A DNA stretch of 64,000 nt from Alkalicoccus halolimnae (GCF_008014775.2 NZ_CP144914.1:2604001-2668000), one strand, 5' to 3'; counted from the first letter of the stretch, positions 50,525-59,804 are shown. Notes: a model not told the origin generated them from the sequence alone. Translations and numbers: made by a program.

Positions 50525-52519
50525 TTATTTTCCTTCTCCTTTAACCGGAGGAGTGCTTTCTCCGGAAGGTGGTCCGCCCATTCCCGGATCATCGTTTCCT
50601 ATGTCATTCCGGCTTCCGTTTCTTTCAGATTTCCACTGCTCGAAGCTTGCGGGACTTCCTTCCTCCAGCCACTGTTCAAACGCGCCTTTCGTCTCAGGGG
50701 GAACCTGACCGTCTGAAGGTGCTCCATTTTCAAAATCCTCCCGTTCATTTTCTTCGATCCAGTTTTCAAACTCTCCCGGGCTTCCTTCGTTTTCCCACTC
50801 TTCATAGGCTTCTTCGGACGGAACGGGCGCGGTGCTTCCATTGCCAAAACCGCCGTCTCCCCCATTAAATCCGTTTCCGGGCCGCGGCCCTTCGTCAAAG
50901 CCGTTGTTTTCGTTGAACCAGTCTTCAAACTCTCCCGGGCTTCCTTCATTTCTCCACTCGTCATAGGCTTCCTCGGACGGAACGGGCGCGGTGCTTCCAT
51001 TGCCAAAACCGCCGTCTCCCCCATTAAATCCGTTTCCGGGCCGCGGCCCTTCGTCAAAGCCGTTGTTTTCGTTGAACCAGTCTTCAAACTCCCCCGGGCT
51101 TCCTTCGTTTCTCCACTCGTCGTAGGCTTCCTCAGATGGAGCAGGAGTGGTGCTTCCGCCGTTAAAGCCATTTTCAGGAGACGTACCGTTATCAAAATCA
51201 AATCCATTATCGTCAAAAAGCCAGTCGTCGAATTCTCCGGGGCTTCCTTCGTCCAGCCATTGTTCAAAAGCTCCATTCATACCGCTTCCATTACTGCCGC
51301 TGTCGTTCTGCTCGTTTTCATCCCAAGGAAAATCCTCAAATGGTTCTTCTTTTTCAGGCACACGGGAAGCGATGTTTCTTTCTTCCACACTGTGTAAAGG
51401 AGCATAATAATCTTCGGCGAGCACCTCTTCATCCAGAGGTTCAAACGCATCATCATAGCTCACGACACGAACGGTTTCCATCCGAAAACCATCTCTTCCG
51501 TTCTCCACTGTCTGTGTGGAGTTCTCCGCGGTCTGTGTCGAGTAGCGGATTCTGGTCTCAGGCGATGTGCGGGCTGTTTCTTCCACTCTGACATCAATAT
51601 CATAAGGAAATTCATGCCCATACAGCGATACTTGCAGATCTCCGCCGTTTGTCACGATCTCAAGTTCATATGTATAATCATTCGGATTAAAAAAACGGAA
51701 GTCCCGTTCATTTGCTTCCACATTCGCATCATATCCGGCGGGAACAATATCAGGCAGTTCATGCCGCTGGTGACGCTCCTGAATGTCGAAGTTCGTCGCT
51801 GCCACGGTTTCAAAAACTGCAGAACTTAAAGCTGCCATCGTTTCCTCTTCCAGCAGTCCGCCTCCGAGCATTTCCAGGAGAGAAAAAGAAGTTCCCCCCT
51901 CTATTACAATTCGTCCGTCAGCAGGAAGGACGTCCCGCAGCTGGGCTGACATTCCTCCCGTTCGGGAAGCTTCGCTCAGAAGTCCCTGTTCCGGTTCAGC
52001 GAACGATTCTAAATATCCGTGCAGCTGCATGGACTGTTCGCCTTCCGGCAGACCGCCCAGCTCTGTTTCAATGTCCGAAGCCAGTTCCATCACATTAACC
52101 GCGTCACGCATATCTTCACGAAACGAAAATTCCTCCAAAGTTTCCTGAAGCAGGGTCTGATCGACGGAAATTGGGACTGTGCCTTCACGCAGTTCGGGAT
52201 TTTCCAGCATTTGTTCGACAGCCGGTTCAATCTGAACGCTGATTGCTTCCTGAGGCACTTCCTGTTCCTCATCGTACCACGTTAAATAATAGCGGAAGTC
52301 CTCTTCCCACGTTTCTACTTCTTCAGACAGAGCTGACATCGCTTCATAACGGTTTAACTCCGAAACATCCACACCGGCAATAAACGTGTCTTCCTGCATT
52401 CTTTCCTGCTGAAAAGATATTTGATACATAAGCTGCCCAGTAAAAGCAAAAACAAGCATAAACGCAATACTGCCTGCAATCACTATAAAAGACGCTCCAA
52501 ACCATTTTAATTTCGTCAT
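50525..52519 (-). CDS. VanW-like exported protein with C-terminal W-rich tandem repeats
   Basis: A 664-residue protein with an N-terminal membrane anchor (about 8-33), a region before the VanW-like core (VPAGYDANVEANERDFRFFNPNDYTYELEI, about 270-330), then a low-complexity tail. The tail has five copies of the motif [FY]-x-x-W-x-x-EGSPxxF-x-x-W (for example YDEWRNEGSPGEFEDW). Two copies belong to a 53-residue block repeated almost identically (159 bp unit at about 50802-51119). Linkers are Gly/Asn/Pro rich. VanW-like proteins often sit near pilus or cell-wall genes in Firmicutes; the tail could contact peptidoglycan or the pilus. Acts outside the membrane. Confidence 0.8.
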   Translation of the reverse strand: MTKLKWFGASFIVIAGSIAFMLVFAFTGQLMYQISFQQERMQEDTFIAGVDVSELNRYEAMSALSEEVETWEEDFRYYLTWYDEEQEVPQEAISVQIEPAVEQMLENPELREGTVPISVDQTLLQETLEEFSFREDMRDAVNVMELASDIETELGGLPEGEQSMQLHGYLESFAEPEQGLLSEASRTGGMSAQLRDVLPADGRIVIEGGTSFSLLEMLGGGLLEEETMAALSSAVFETVAATNFDIQERHQRHELPDIVPAGYDANVEANERDFRFFNPNDYTYELEIVTNGGDLQVSLYGHEFPYDIDVRVEETARTSPETRIRYSTQTAENSTQTVENGRDGFRMETVRVVSYDDAFEPLDEEVLAEDYYAPLHSVEERNIASRVPEKEEPFEDFPWDENEQNDSGSNGSGMNGAFEQWLDEGSPGEFDDWLFDDNGFDFDNGTSPENGFNGGSTTPAPSEEAYDEWRNEGSPGEFEDWFNENNGFDEGPRPGNGFNGGDGGFGNGSTAPVPSEEAYDEWRNEGSPGEFEDWFNENNGFDEGPRPGNGFNGGDGGFGNGSTAPVPSEEAYEEWENEGSPGEFENWIEENEREDFENGAPSDGQVPPETKGAFEQWLEEGSPASFEQWKSERNGSRNDIGNDDPGMGGPPSGESTPPVKGEGK

Positions 52520-52530
52520 GCAAGTTCCCC

Positions 52531-52818
52531 CTAATGTCCGTTCTCGTCTGGTTGTTCCTGCCCGGGCTGCTGAACCTCGTCATCCAAATCTTCCGGCAGC
52601 CTCGCCGCCGTCAAATAAGAGGTCAACAGAGCCAGTACCAGCAGCAGTCCGAGAGCCAGCCCCCAGTGCATGACGGAAAAAGACCAGACGCCCAGCAGCG
52701 CGTACACATAGGAAATTGTGACGAGCAGTATCGTTATTTTGTATGTAAATACGGATGGAATAAGCAGCAGGATTCCAAGAAGAACGAGAAATGCCGCTGT
52801 TACGAGTAAATATATCAT
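52531..52818 (-). CDS. small membrane protein, unknown
   Basis: A 95-residue protein with three hydrophobic helices (about 3-21, 26-48, 51-69) and an acidic, Gln-rich tail. GGAGG precedes the ATG. It lies between folC and the VanW-like gene and starts the presumed pilus transcript. No family recognised. Confidence 0.6.
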   Translation of the reverse strand: MIYLLVTAAFLVLLGILLLIPSVFTYKITILLVTISYVYALLGVWSFSVMHWGLALGLLLVLALLTSYLTAARLPEDLDDEVQQPGQEQPDENGH

Positions 52819-52894
52819 TTATAAAACCTCCCCACTGCCTCATACTTGTATCCTTTCCCCTCATTTTATCTTAGTGCCCCTGACAAAGAAAGGA

Positions 52895-54097
52895 CTATTG
52901 CTGTTCCCGAATTAGCTCGGACCTCATGTAACGAATAAACGCATGCGACCCTGTAATGATGATCGTCCGCCCGTCCCGCTCTGCCTGGGAGGTGACCCAC
53001 TCTGCCGGGCGCGCAGTAAAAGGCAGTTCCGGAAACTCTCGGTACCACTCGTCTTCCGTCATACCCCGAGCATCCGGCATTGCTGTAACTGTCACCTCTC
53101 CTGTCTGGTTCATCAGATTCATCATTTCACGCACCGGCTTGTCGCGCATCACGGCTGTTAAGAAGGTTACGTTCGTCAAGGTCTGGGCAAGCCGGCAAAG
53201 CTCCCTCACCGCTTCTGTATTATGGGCGGTATCAAGAATCACTTTTTCCGTAAAATGCTCCCACCTGCCAGGATGGCTGCTGCGGGCGAGTGCCGAAAGC
53301 TTGGGCTGAACCAGTTCTTCGACGGCGGCAAGCGCTGCCCTCGCATTGCGCGCCTGATGCTCCCCGGGTACAGGCAGCCGGACCGATTCCTCTTTCCAAA
53401 TGAACATATCCGGTTCCGCAAAAGACCAGTCCCCGGCAAGCGGCTCAAAAAAAGCACCTGTTTTTTCTGCTTCTTCCCGGAGCCACGCATCTGCTTCCTC
53501 ACCGCATGCGGAAATACAGCGGACCCCTTCCCGCATAATGCCGGCTTTTTCTCTCGCGACGGCTTCTCTTGTTCCTCCAAGGTATTCTGCGTGGTCCGTC
53601 CCGATCGAAGTGAGGACGACCGCTGCCGGTTTAAAAGCTACGTTGGTCGCGTCAAGACGGCCTCCCATGCCGGCTTCGATGATCAGCACGTCCGGTTTCA
53701 GAATCTCTGCCGATGCCGTATAGACCACGGCTGTAAGCAGTTCGAACGGACTGACTTTCTCCCCAAGTGCGGCTTCTGTCTTCTGAACAGCGGGGAGAAC
53801 GAGTTCCACCGCCTTATCGAAAATGGCTTTTGAAACAGGCACTCCGTTGAAAGTAAGCTGTTCGTGGCGCTCTCCGAGTGACGGAGTCGTAAACGAAGCG
53901 GTCGTTTTTCCACCTTCCTGAAGCAGCTGATCGATAAAAGCAACGGTGGATCCTTTGCCGTTTGTGCCGGCTGCGTGAATGAGCGGACGGGCATTCTGAG
54001 GATGGCCGAGTGCTTCCATCAGCTTTTCCATCCGCGTCAGCGTGTACACGATACCCGCATCCTCACGATCTGCAAACGCCCTGTCTGAAGCTGTCAT
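52895..54097 (-). CDS. folC: folylpolyglutamate synthase / dihydrofolate synthase
   Basis: A 400-residue Mur-ligase-family enzyme adding glutamate to folates. The P-loop is AAGTNGKGSTVAFI, followed by TSPHL-like FTTPSLGERHEQL, the metal-binding Glu in IIEAGMGGRLDATN, and the C-terminal HPGRWE / ILDTAHNTEAV. The start is the second Met, behind AAAGGAAGC. It is shorter by about 20-30 residues than B. subtilis FolC. In Bacillus folC follows valS; here about 8 kb of other genes separate them. Confidence 0.94.
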   Translation of the reverse strand: MTASDRAFADREDAGIVYTLTRMEKLMEALGHPQNARPLIHAAGTNGKGSTVAFIDQLLQEGGKTTASFTTPSLGERHEQLTFNGVPVSKAIFDKAVELVLPAVQKTEAALGEKVSPFELLTAVVYTASAEILKPDVLIIEAGMGGRLDATNVAFKPAAVVLTSIGTDHAEYLGGTREAVAREKAGIMREGVRCISACGEEADAWLREEAEKTGAFFEPLAGDWSFAEPDMFIWKEESVRLPVPGEHQARNARAALAAVEELVQPKLSALARSSHPGRWEHFTEKVILDTAHNTEAVRELCRLAQTLTNVTFLTAVMRDKPVREMMNLMNQTGEVTVTAMPDARGMTEDEWYREFPELPFTARPAEWVTSQAERDGRTIIITGSHAFIRYMRSELIREQQ

Positions 54098-54185
54098 ATG
54101 ATATGCTTCCTTTCTATCGTTGATTTTCCTGCCCATTAATGAAAAAATCAGGTTATCTGTACATTATACATAAGGGAGTTTCCTC

Positions 54186-55082
54186 ATGCCTACAAACGTT
54201 TCCTGGCTCGTATACAATGGCGGGCTCTATACCGAAAAATTTAAAGACTACGAGCGGCTGATCACCGAAGCGGCTTCTCGAAGAGGCCTGGACATGCATC
54301 CTGTCGCAAACGACGAACTGCTCGTCCAGCTGTCTGAAACGGGAGCGGTCGACACGGAAAGCCGGCTTCCGGAACCGGACTTTATTCATTTTGCGGATAA
54401 AGATATTTTTCTTGCTGAGGCCCTTGAAGCAGCGGGCATGCGCCTGTTTAACTGTTCTAAAACGATCGCGCTCTGCGATGACAAGCGGAGTATGCACCGG
54501 GCATTTGCGGCAAAAGGCATTCGTCAGCCGAAAACATACATGGCGCCGATGGCCTACAGCGGCGTCGGACGGGAAGACCTTCATTACGTGGAACGTGTCC
54601 AGGCGCTGCTGGGCTTTCCACTGATTATTAAAGAAGCTTTCGGTTCCTTCGGAGAGCAGGTATACTGGATTGAATCACGGGAGAAGCTCTTCGAAACCGC
54701 TGCGGGGCTGCAGGGCACACCGCATCTCTATCAGGAAGTGATTACCGACAGTATCGGTAAAGATGTGCGTATCAATGTGATTGGCGGCAAAGCAGTCGCT
54801 GCGATGAAGCGGACGTCAGCCGCTGATTTCCGGGCAAACGTCACGGCCGGAGGCGCCGCGGAACCTTACAGAGCGTCAGCCGCTCAATTAAACACGGCAC
54901 TTCAGGCGGCACGCGCCGTCGGGGCGGACTTTGCGGGGGTGGATTTATTTTTGAATGACGGAGAGCCGATCGTCTGCGAAGTGAATTCCAATCCACACGT
55001 TCGCAGTATTATTGAGTGCACCGGCATACACGTGGAAGACGATATGATCGAGCACATGATGCAGAAAGGAAGTCGTTTATGA
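54186..55082 (+). CDS. ATP-grasp ligase, RimK-like (first of a coupled pair)
   Basis: A 298-residue ATP-grasp protein. Pre-ATP-grasp sequence with FNCSKTIALCDDKRSMHRAFAAKGI, then PLIIKEAFGSFGEQVYWI (ATP-binding Lys and Gly loop), KDVRINVIGGKAVAAMKR and the metal-binding CEVNSNPH. This is the RimK/LysX arrangement, which joins an amino acid (often glutamate) to a carboxyl group. The acceptor is unknown. It overlaps the next gene by 4 bp. It is divergent from folC with about 90 bp between. Confidence 0.88.
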   Translation: MPTNVSWLVYNGGLYTEKFKDYERLITEAASRRGLDMHPVANDELLVQLSETGAVDTESRLPEPDFIHFADKDIFLAEALEAAGMRLFNCSKTIALCDDKRSMHRAFAAKGIRQPKTYMAPMAYSGVGREDLHYVERVQALLGFPLIIKEAFGSFGEQVYWIESREKLFETAAGLQGTPHLYQEVITDSIGKDVRINVIGGKAVAAMKRTSAADFRANVTAGGAAEPYRASAAQLNTALQAARAVGADFAGVDLFLNDGEPIVCEVNSNPHVRSIIECTGIHVEDDMIEHMMQKGSRL

Positions 55083-55906
55083 TAACAGGATGGGTCATTT
55101 ATAAAGAAGAGGATAAAAAGCGGAATGAAACATTTATTTCGTGGATGCAGGAGGCTGCCTCGCGGAGAGGAATGATCCTCGAAGTTGTTACGTATGAATC
55201 GCTTGCGGTCACGCTTTCCGGCAGAGAAGCGATGTTTCCCGGAAGGCCGAAGCCGGATTTTCTCGTCGTGCGCACCTGCACTCCGTGGCTCAATGAAGCA
55301 GCTGAAATGAGAGGCATCCGTGTGTTCAATTGTTCGAAAGTCAGCCGTATCGCCAATGATAAACGGCTGAGCCACGCATATATGAACTGTCTCGGTATTC
55401 CAATGCTTCCAAGTACAGCTGCTCACCGAAAATCTCTGCACTATATGAGTCCTTCCTATCCGTTTATTCTGAAAGACCCTTTCGGCCGCGGCGGCACCGG
55501 GGTGGAATGGATTGCCCGGCCGCAGCAGCTGAACCGGACGCTGAAAGACGAACTGCTTATGCAGCCGGTCGGTGGTCAGCGAGGACGGGACGTACGGGTC
55601 TACGTCGTCGGTGGAAAAATTGCCGGAAGTATCCTGCGGGAATCACAAACCGATTTTAAAGCGAACATTTCAGGAGGAGCGAACGCCGTATTTTACGAGC
55701 TTTCTGACGCTGATAAAGCTGTTGTGCATACGATTACCGCTTCCTTGAAACTTGATTTTGCAGGCCTTGATTTTCTGCTCGACGAAGAGGACGGTCTCCT
55801 CTTTAACGAAATGGAAGATGCGGTCGGATGCCGCAGCCTGTACATGAACAGCTCGGTCGATATCGCGGATGTATTTATGGAGCACGTTTTCAGCGAGCTA
55901 GTATAG
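55079..55906 (+). CDS. ATP-grasp ligase, RimK-like (second of a coupled pair)
   Basis: A 275-residue paralogue of the preceding protein (shared FNCSK...NDKRLSHA, FILKDPFGRGGTGVEWI, RDVRVYVVGGKIAGSILR). The terminal metal motif reads FNEMEDAVGCRS where the first protein has CEVNSNPHVRS, so the usual Asn ligand is replaced by Glu. The start is the ATG of an ATGA overlap with the upstream stop. The pair suggests two successive or heteromeric ligations. The 3' end overlaps the convergent liaR gene by 9 bp. Confidence 0.87.
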   Translation: MITGWVIYKEEDKKRNETFISWMQEAASRRGMILEVVTYESLAVTLSGREAMFPGRPKPDFLVVRTCTPWLNEAAEMRGIRVFNCSKVSRIANDKRLSHAYMNCLGIPMLPSTAAHRKSLHYMSPSYPFILKDPFGRGGTGVEWIARPQQLNRTLKDELLMQPVGGQRGRDVRVYVVGGKIAGSILRESQTDFKANISGGANAVFYELSDADKAVVHTITASLKLDFAGLDFLLDEEDGLLFNEMEDAVGCRSLYMNSSVDIADVFMEHVFSELV

Positions 55907-56527
55907 CTTCTGCTTCAGCGCGTAGATCACGGCCTGCGTGCGATCGTGCACCTCGAGCTTCATCAGAATGCTGCTAACGTGAACTTTCACCGTTTTGACA
56001 GCAATAAACAGCTCATCCGCAATTTCCTGATTCGATTTCCCCTCAGCCATGAGGCGCAGTACCTCCCGTTCACGGTTCGTCAGCGACTCGTGCACCGGTG
56101 CTTCCTTCGGCTTGCGCATCCGGCTCATAACTTTCGTCGCTACAGCCGGTTCAAGAACGGACTGCCCCGCATATGTATCACGGATCGCCTTCGCAATATC
56201 AGCTGCGCGCGACGTTTTCAGCATATAGCTGAAAGCTCCTGCTTCAAGTGCCGGATACACTTTTTCATCGTCCAGAAAGCTGGTCATTATGAGCACTTTC
56301 GCTTCCGGCGTTTCTTCCATAATCCGCCGCGTCGCTTCGATACCGTCCACCGGCTCCATAACAAGATCCATCAGAATCACATCCGGCTTATGTTCGCGGA
56401 CAAGCTGTACCGCCTCTTCCCCATCGGCCGCTTCGGCGACGACGTCAATATCCGCCTGCGCTTTTAAATACGCAGACACTCCGATCCGCACCATTTCATG
56501 ATCATCCGCAAATACTACCCGGATCAT
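55898..56527 (-). CDS. liaR: LiaR-type response regulator (NarL/FixJ family)
   Basis: A 209-residue regulator with an intact receiver (DDHEMVR acidic pair, phospho-acceptor in PDVILMDLVMEP, Lys in SYMLKTS) and a LuxR-type helix-turn-helix (LTNREREVLRLMAEGKSNQEIADELFIAVKTVKVHVSSILMKL). It works with LiaS in the cell-envelope stress response. The start is the ATG behind GGAGGGGG. It overlaps liaS by 4 bp. Confidence 0.95.
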   Translation of the reverse strand: MIRVVFADDHEMVRIGVSAYLKAQADIDVVAEAADGEEAVQLVREHKPDVILMDLVMEPVDGIEATRRIMEETPEAKVLIMTSFLDDEKVYPALEAGAFSYMLKTSRAADIAKAIRDTYAGQSVLEPAVATKVMSRMRKPKEAPVHESLTNREREVLRLMAEGKSNQEIADELFIAVKTVKVHVSSILMKLEVHDRTQAVIYALKQKLY

Positions 56528-57549
56528 TGTTTTTCCCCCTCCTTCCAAATCGGGATCTGTACTTCAATACGCGTGCCTTCTCCCGGTATGCTGACTACTT
56601 TCAGCCTGCCTCCTACTTCTTCGGCGCGTTCCTTCATCGTCGACATTCCATAGGAACCGTGCGCCTCCTCCTGCACGCGGAATCCTTTCCCGTCGTCCAC
56701 GACCTGCATAATGACTTTCCCGTCCCTCTCCATCAGCGTCACACTCACTTCTCCGGCACTGGCATGACGCAGGCTGTTCGAAACTGCTTCCTGAAGAATC
56801 CGGAAAAGATGGTCTTCCACGCCTTTATCCAATGCGACTTCTTCCAGCCTGCTTTCGACATTTACCGGTACTTTCTGCTTTAATTCGCCGAGCAGCTCTT
56901 CCATTCCTGCTTTGAGTGATTTATCTTTCAGCGCAGCCGGACGCAGATGCAGGAGAAGCGCCCGCATTTCCAGCTGCGACTGATTTATCATTCGTTCCAC
57001 AAGCTGAAACTGATCCTTAACTGCTCCGGAATATTCTTCGGACTCATTAATGGCCGCTGCCAGCATGGAAGCTGCAAACAGCTGCTGGCTGACCGAATCA
57101 TGCAGTTCCCGGGCAAGCCTCGTTCTTTCCTGAACAATTACTTCCTGCAGGCTTTTTTCTCTGTCGGCCGCTTTTTCGGCAGCGGCCTGCCGCGTACGCT
57201 GCGTCTGCCGGGCCAGCTTTTCCTGCAGTTCAGCGATTTTCCGAAACACTTCCTGCTTATGGACGGCCGTTTCCGATCCCTCTGTACCGAGAAGGGCTTT
57301 GTCGAGCCGGGTCTGCAGCTGTTTGTTGTATTCTTTCCAGTGGGCGTGCACAGCGAGCCCTGAAAACAGCACAAAAAGAACGGCTGTCCCGCCTGCAAAA
57401 AGTAGATAGGGAATGCCGAAAACAGCGGTGCTCCAAAGAATTCCTATAGACTCGGGTGGAAAAAGCATCACGGTCACCGTACCAATGACGAGACATACGA
57501 GGAGAGTCAGAACGCTGATCGTGAAAACGAGTCTTGCCGCAATCGTCAT
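56524..57549 (-). CDS. liaS: LiaS-type sensor histidine kinase
   Basis: A 341-residue kinase with two N-terminal membrane helices (about 8-29 and 40-65) joined by a short loop (intramembrane-sensing type), a coiled-coil linker, the HisKA_3 motif ARELHDSVSQQLFA (phospho-His) and the ATPase domain (ILQEAVSNSLRHA, DDGKGFR, GSYGMSTMKERAEEVGG). It pairs with LiaR. Confidence 0.95.
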   Translation of the reverse strand: MTIAARLVFTISVLTLLVCLVIGTVTVMLFPPESIGILWSTAVFGIPYLLFAGGTAVLFVLFSGLAVHAHWKEYNKQLQTRLDKALLGTEGSETAVHKQEVFRKIAELQEKLARQTQRTRQAAAEKAADREKSLQEVIVQERTRLARELHDSVSQQLFAASMLAAAINESEEYSGAVKDQFQLVERMINQSQLEMRALLLHLRPAALKDKSLKAGMEELLGELKQKVPVNVESRLEEVALDKGVEDHLFRILQEAVSNSLRHASAGEVSVTLMERDGKVIMQVVDDGKGFRVQEEAHGSYGMSTMKERAEEVGGRLKVVSIPGEGTRIEVQIPIWKEGEKQ

Positions 57550-58268
57550 ACCCGCTTCACCTCCAGATCCCCGGAAAGAAGCGAAGTAACGATTTTCACC
57601 CTGCTTTTTGCCTCGTCGTAGCCTTCGGTCTGAAAAGAGACCGATTCATTCAGCAGCTTCTCTTCTGTCTCCTCAAACAGGTTCAGCTTCCCGTAAAACG
57701 CGCTGTGCGAAACCTGGACTTCAAGATCGTAAGGTACGAGAATCGTCACCGGACCGAGCAGATGGCGGATCGATACGACTGCTGTGTCACGGATCACCGT
57801 GTTGCTTAAATCAATCGTTTTACTGCCGACACCCGTTTGAATATTAATGTCGCGCCACTGGTACGGTTCTTCTGCCGTCGCCTGGGTCCCTGCAAAACGC
57901 TGCTGGAAGAGCGGCTCTGTCTGAAGTAACGCTGCGGGCCTGGGGGCGGCTGCCGTCTGCGGCTCCATGCTTTCAGGCGTATTTTTCCCGCGTCTGTATT
58001 CCAATACTAATAGCACGAGCACAGCGATAATGAAGAATTGGACAGCAAACAAACTCAGCAGCTGGATGATCAGCCCGATAATGCCTATCCAGCAGAGCAG
58101 TTTTCCAAACGACGTTTCATACTGCTTCCAGCCGATGTAGGCGAGGAACACGAGAATGGCGACGCCGGTAATCATACCGGCGCCGTGGGTGAGCAGTTCG
58201 ATGACGAGAAAGAGGAGAGCAAGTACAAATACTGTATTGAGTCGTTTTGTTGGTATACTTCTCAGCAC
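57546..58268 (-). CDS. liaF: LiaF-type membrane inhibitor of LiaRS
   Basis: A 240-residue protein with about four N-terminal helices (to about residue 90) and a C-terminal beta domain (about 130-240) beginning WRDINIQTGVGSKTIDLSNTVIRDTAVVSIRHLLGPVTILVPYDLEVQVSHSA, characteristic of LiaF/VraT, which keeps LiaS off without stress. It overlaps liaS by 4 bp. Confidence 0.94.
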   Translation of the reverse strand: MLRSIPTKRLNTVFVLALLFLVIELLTHGAGMITGVAILVFLAYIGWKQYETSFGKLLCWIGIIGLIIQLLSLFAVQFFIIAVLVLLVLEYRRGKNTPESMEPQTAAAPRPAALLQTEPLFQQRFAGTQATAEEPYQWRDINIQTGVGSKTIDLSNTVIRDTAVVSIRHLLGPVTILVPYDLEVQVSHSAFYGKLNLFEETEEKLLNESVSFQTEGYDEAKSRVKIVTSLLSGDLEVKRV

Positions 58269-58309
58269 TGGCGCCCTCCCCTTCCGTCTGTTTATTTATT
58301 TCCAGTTTA

Positions 58310-58912
58310 TCATTTATTCAGAAAGTCAGCTGGATTATCTTTCGGGGTATGCCTCTTTTCAAGCAGCATCAGCTGACGCTCCATGTCATTCATCTTACTT
58401 TCATCTGCTTCTTCCGGAACCGCTTTTTCTTCAGACGGCTTCGCCTTCATTACGCTCATTTCCCTGCGCAGCTGGGCCGCGTCTTCTTTTCGTCTGGCTT
58501 CCAGCTGGTCCAGCTCCATATCACGGAGCTGATGCTTCAATTCCTGAAATGCTTCTTCAAGCTCCCGCTGCTGCTCCTCTGCCTCATTTATGACAGAGGC
58601 GAGCCTGTCTCTGCGGAGTTCGTAGGCTGCGATTTCTTTTTCTGCATAGGCAGCAAGTACGTCCTCGTTCTCTTCCCTTGCCAGGTGCAGCTGACGTCGC
58701 TTCGCGGCAATCGTGACATCCACTTCATCCCGCTCTTTTTCGTATGCAGCGAGCAGCTGTTTTTGTGCCTGCAGTTTCTTTTCCAGCTTTTCCGTTTTTG
58801 TGTGTTTGGCGCTGAAGTTATCGGCAGCTGCTTTTTGCAGCGAACGATCTCCCGCAAGTTTTTCCCAGTCCTGTTTCATGATTTCCTTCATTCTTTCCCA
58901 GACGTTATTCAT
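58310..58912 (-). CDS. liaH: PspA/IM30 family protein (LiaH-like)
   Basis: A 200-residue coiled-coil protein, rich in Glu, Lys, Ala and Gln, with the PspA pattern MKEIMKQDWEKLAGD and long helices to about residue 165, then a short tail. PspA proteins form membrane-stabilising scaffolds. In the Lia system LiaH is the main target of LiaR. It starts inside the stop of the small membrane protein upstream (ATGA), as in liaIH. Confidence 0.88.
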   Translation of the reverse strand: MNNVWERMKEIMKQDWEKLAGDRSLQKAAADNFSAKHTKTEKLEKKLQAQKQLLAAYEKERDEVDVTIAAKRRQLHLAREENEDVLAAYAEKEIAAYELRRDRLASVINEAEEQQRELEEAFQELKHQLRDMELDQLEARRKEDAAQLRREMSVMKAKPSEEKAVPEEADESKMNDMERQLMLLEKRHTPKDNPADFLNK

Positions 58913-59202
58913 GTCAGTTTCGCTCCTTTCGGGTTTTCACTCTTGTAGCTTCGGTATAGAACATAGAGGAAGTACAGTGCCAGCACTCCGATAATTGCCG
59001 TGACATTTGCCAGCGTCAAACTAAGTACAATGACTCCTATAACCGCCCATATCACTTTTGCCGCCGTGGATTCTGCTTTTACAAACTGTTTGTAGGAAAC
59101 ATACAGCAGCCAGGCTCCCACAGCGAACAGGATCATCGGACCGAGGTTGCTTAATACGAGAATGACCGCCACTATAATCCCGAGAAACAATAAAAATTTC
59201 AT
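58909..59202 (-). CDS. liaI: LiaI-like small membrane protein
   Basis: A 97-residue membrane protein, three or four helices, FLLFLGIIVAVILVLSNLGPMILFAVGAWLLYVSYKQF, with a short charged C-terminus. By position it equals LiaI, the membrane anchor for LiaH. The ATG follows AAGGAGGAAAG. First gene of the liaIHFSR operon. Confidence 0.85.
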   Translation of the reverse strand: MKFLLFLGIIVAVILVLSNLGPMILFAVGAWLLYVSYKQFVKAESTAAKVIWAVIGVIVLSLTLANVTAIIGVLALYFLYVLYRSYKSENPKGAKLT

Positions 59203-59248
59203 GTTCTTTCCTCCTTCGTTTTTCTATACCTTTATATTACGTCCGATC

Positions 59249-59266
59249 CTCGTTTTGCGTAACGAG
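59249..59266. promoter_or_regulatory. inverted repeat upstream of the lia operon, candidate LiaR site
   Basis: CTCGTT-6 nt-AACGAG lies about 50 bp upstream of liaI, just before a TATAAA-like -10 (minus strand, near 59234). Position suits an activator site; the match to the published LiaR box is not verified. Confidence 0.5.
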
Positions 59267-59323
59267 CCGGCGCCGTATTTTCTTCTAGGACCGGAGGCGT
59301 AACCGGCCTGAACTTTCCGGCAC

Positions 59324-59360
59324 AAAAAAGCTGCCTTCAGTATTTTCTGAAGGCAGCTGT
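59324..59360. terminator. intrinsic terminator after ykvA
   Basis: AGCTGCCTTCA pairs with TGAAGGCAGCT; preceded by AAAAAA on the plus strand, giving a T-run on the minus strand. Confidence 0.9.
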
Positions 59361-59372
59361 CATTGGCTGCTT

Positions 59373-59804
59373 TTAATCCTGATTCGGCATGAACTCGTCT
59401 TTCACTTCTTCGGGTTCTTCTCCAAACAAGTGGGAAGTCTGCTCATATGCTTTCTTTTTCGTTTCTTCGCTCACGTGGGTGAATACCTGGCGCAGCGCAT
59501 AAATAATGAGTGCCAGATCATCCATAAAACCGACGACCGGTATGAAATCCGGTATAATATCGACCGGCAGAATTAAATAACCAAGTGCCCCGGCGATCGT
59601 CAGCTTCGCTTTTCTCGGTACCCCGTCGTCCTGCATGGCGTAAAATAAAACCAGGCTGTAATAAACAAGTTTTCCGCCCATTTTCTTTCCTGCCGCTTTC
59701 AGTTTGGTCCAGAATTTATTTTCACTGTACTCATCGGTAGATTTTTCAATTAATGCCGGATGATTCATATTTTCCACTTTTTTCTCGTACTCGTCTTTTT
59801 TCAT
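59373..59804 (-). CDS. ykvA: DUF1232 (YkvA) family protein
   Basis: A 143-residue protein with the DUF1232 core VPRKAKLTIAGALGYLILPVDIIPDFIPVVGFMDDLALIIYALRQV (a hydrophobic hairpin with the PxDxIPD motif). It is a membrane-associated small protein without assigned function. The start is the ATG behind AAAGGAGGCCC. Monocistronic. Confidence 0.9.
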   Translation of the reverse strand: MKKDEYEKKVENMNHPALIEKSTDEYSENKFWTKLKAAGKKMGGKLVYYSLVLFYAMQDDGVPRKAKLTIAGALGYLILPVDIIPDFIPVVGFMDDLALIIYALRQVFTHVSEETKKKAYEQTSHLFGEEPEEVKDEFMPNQD

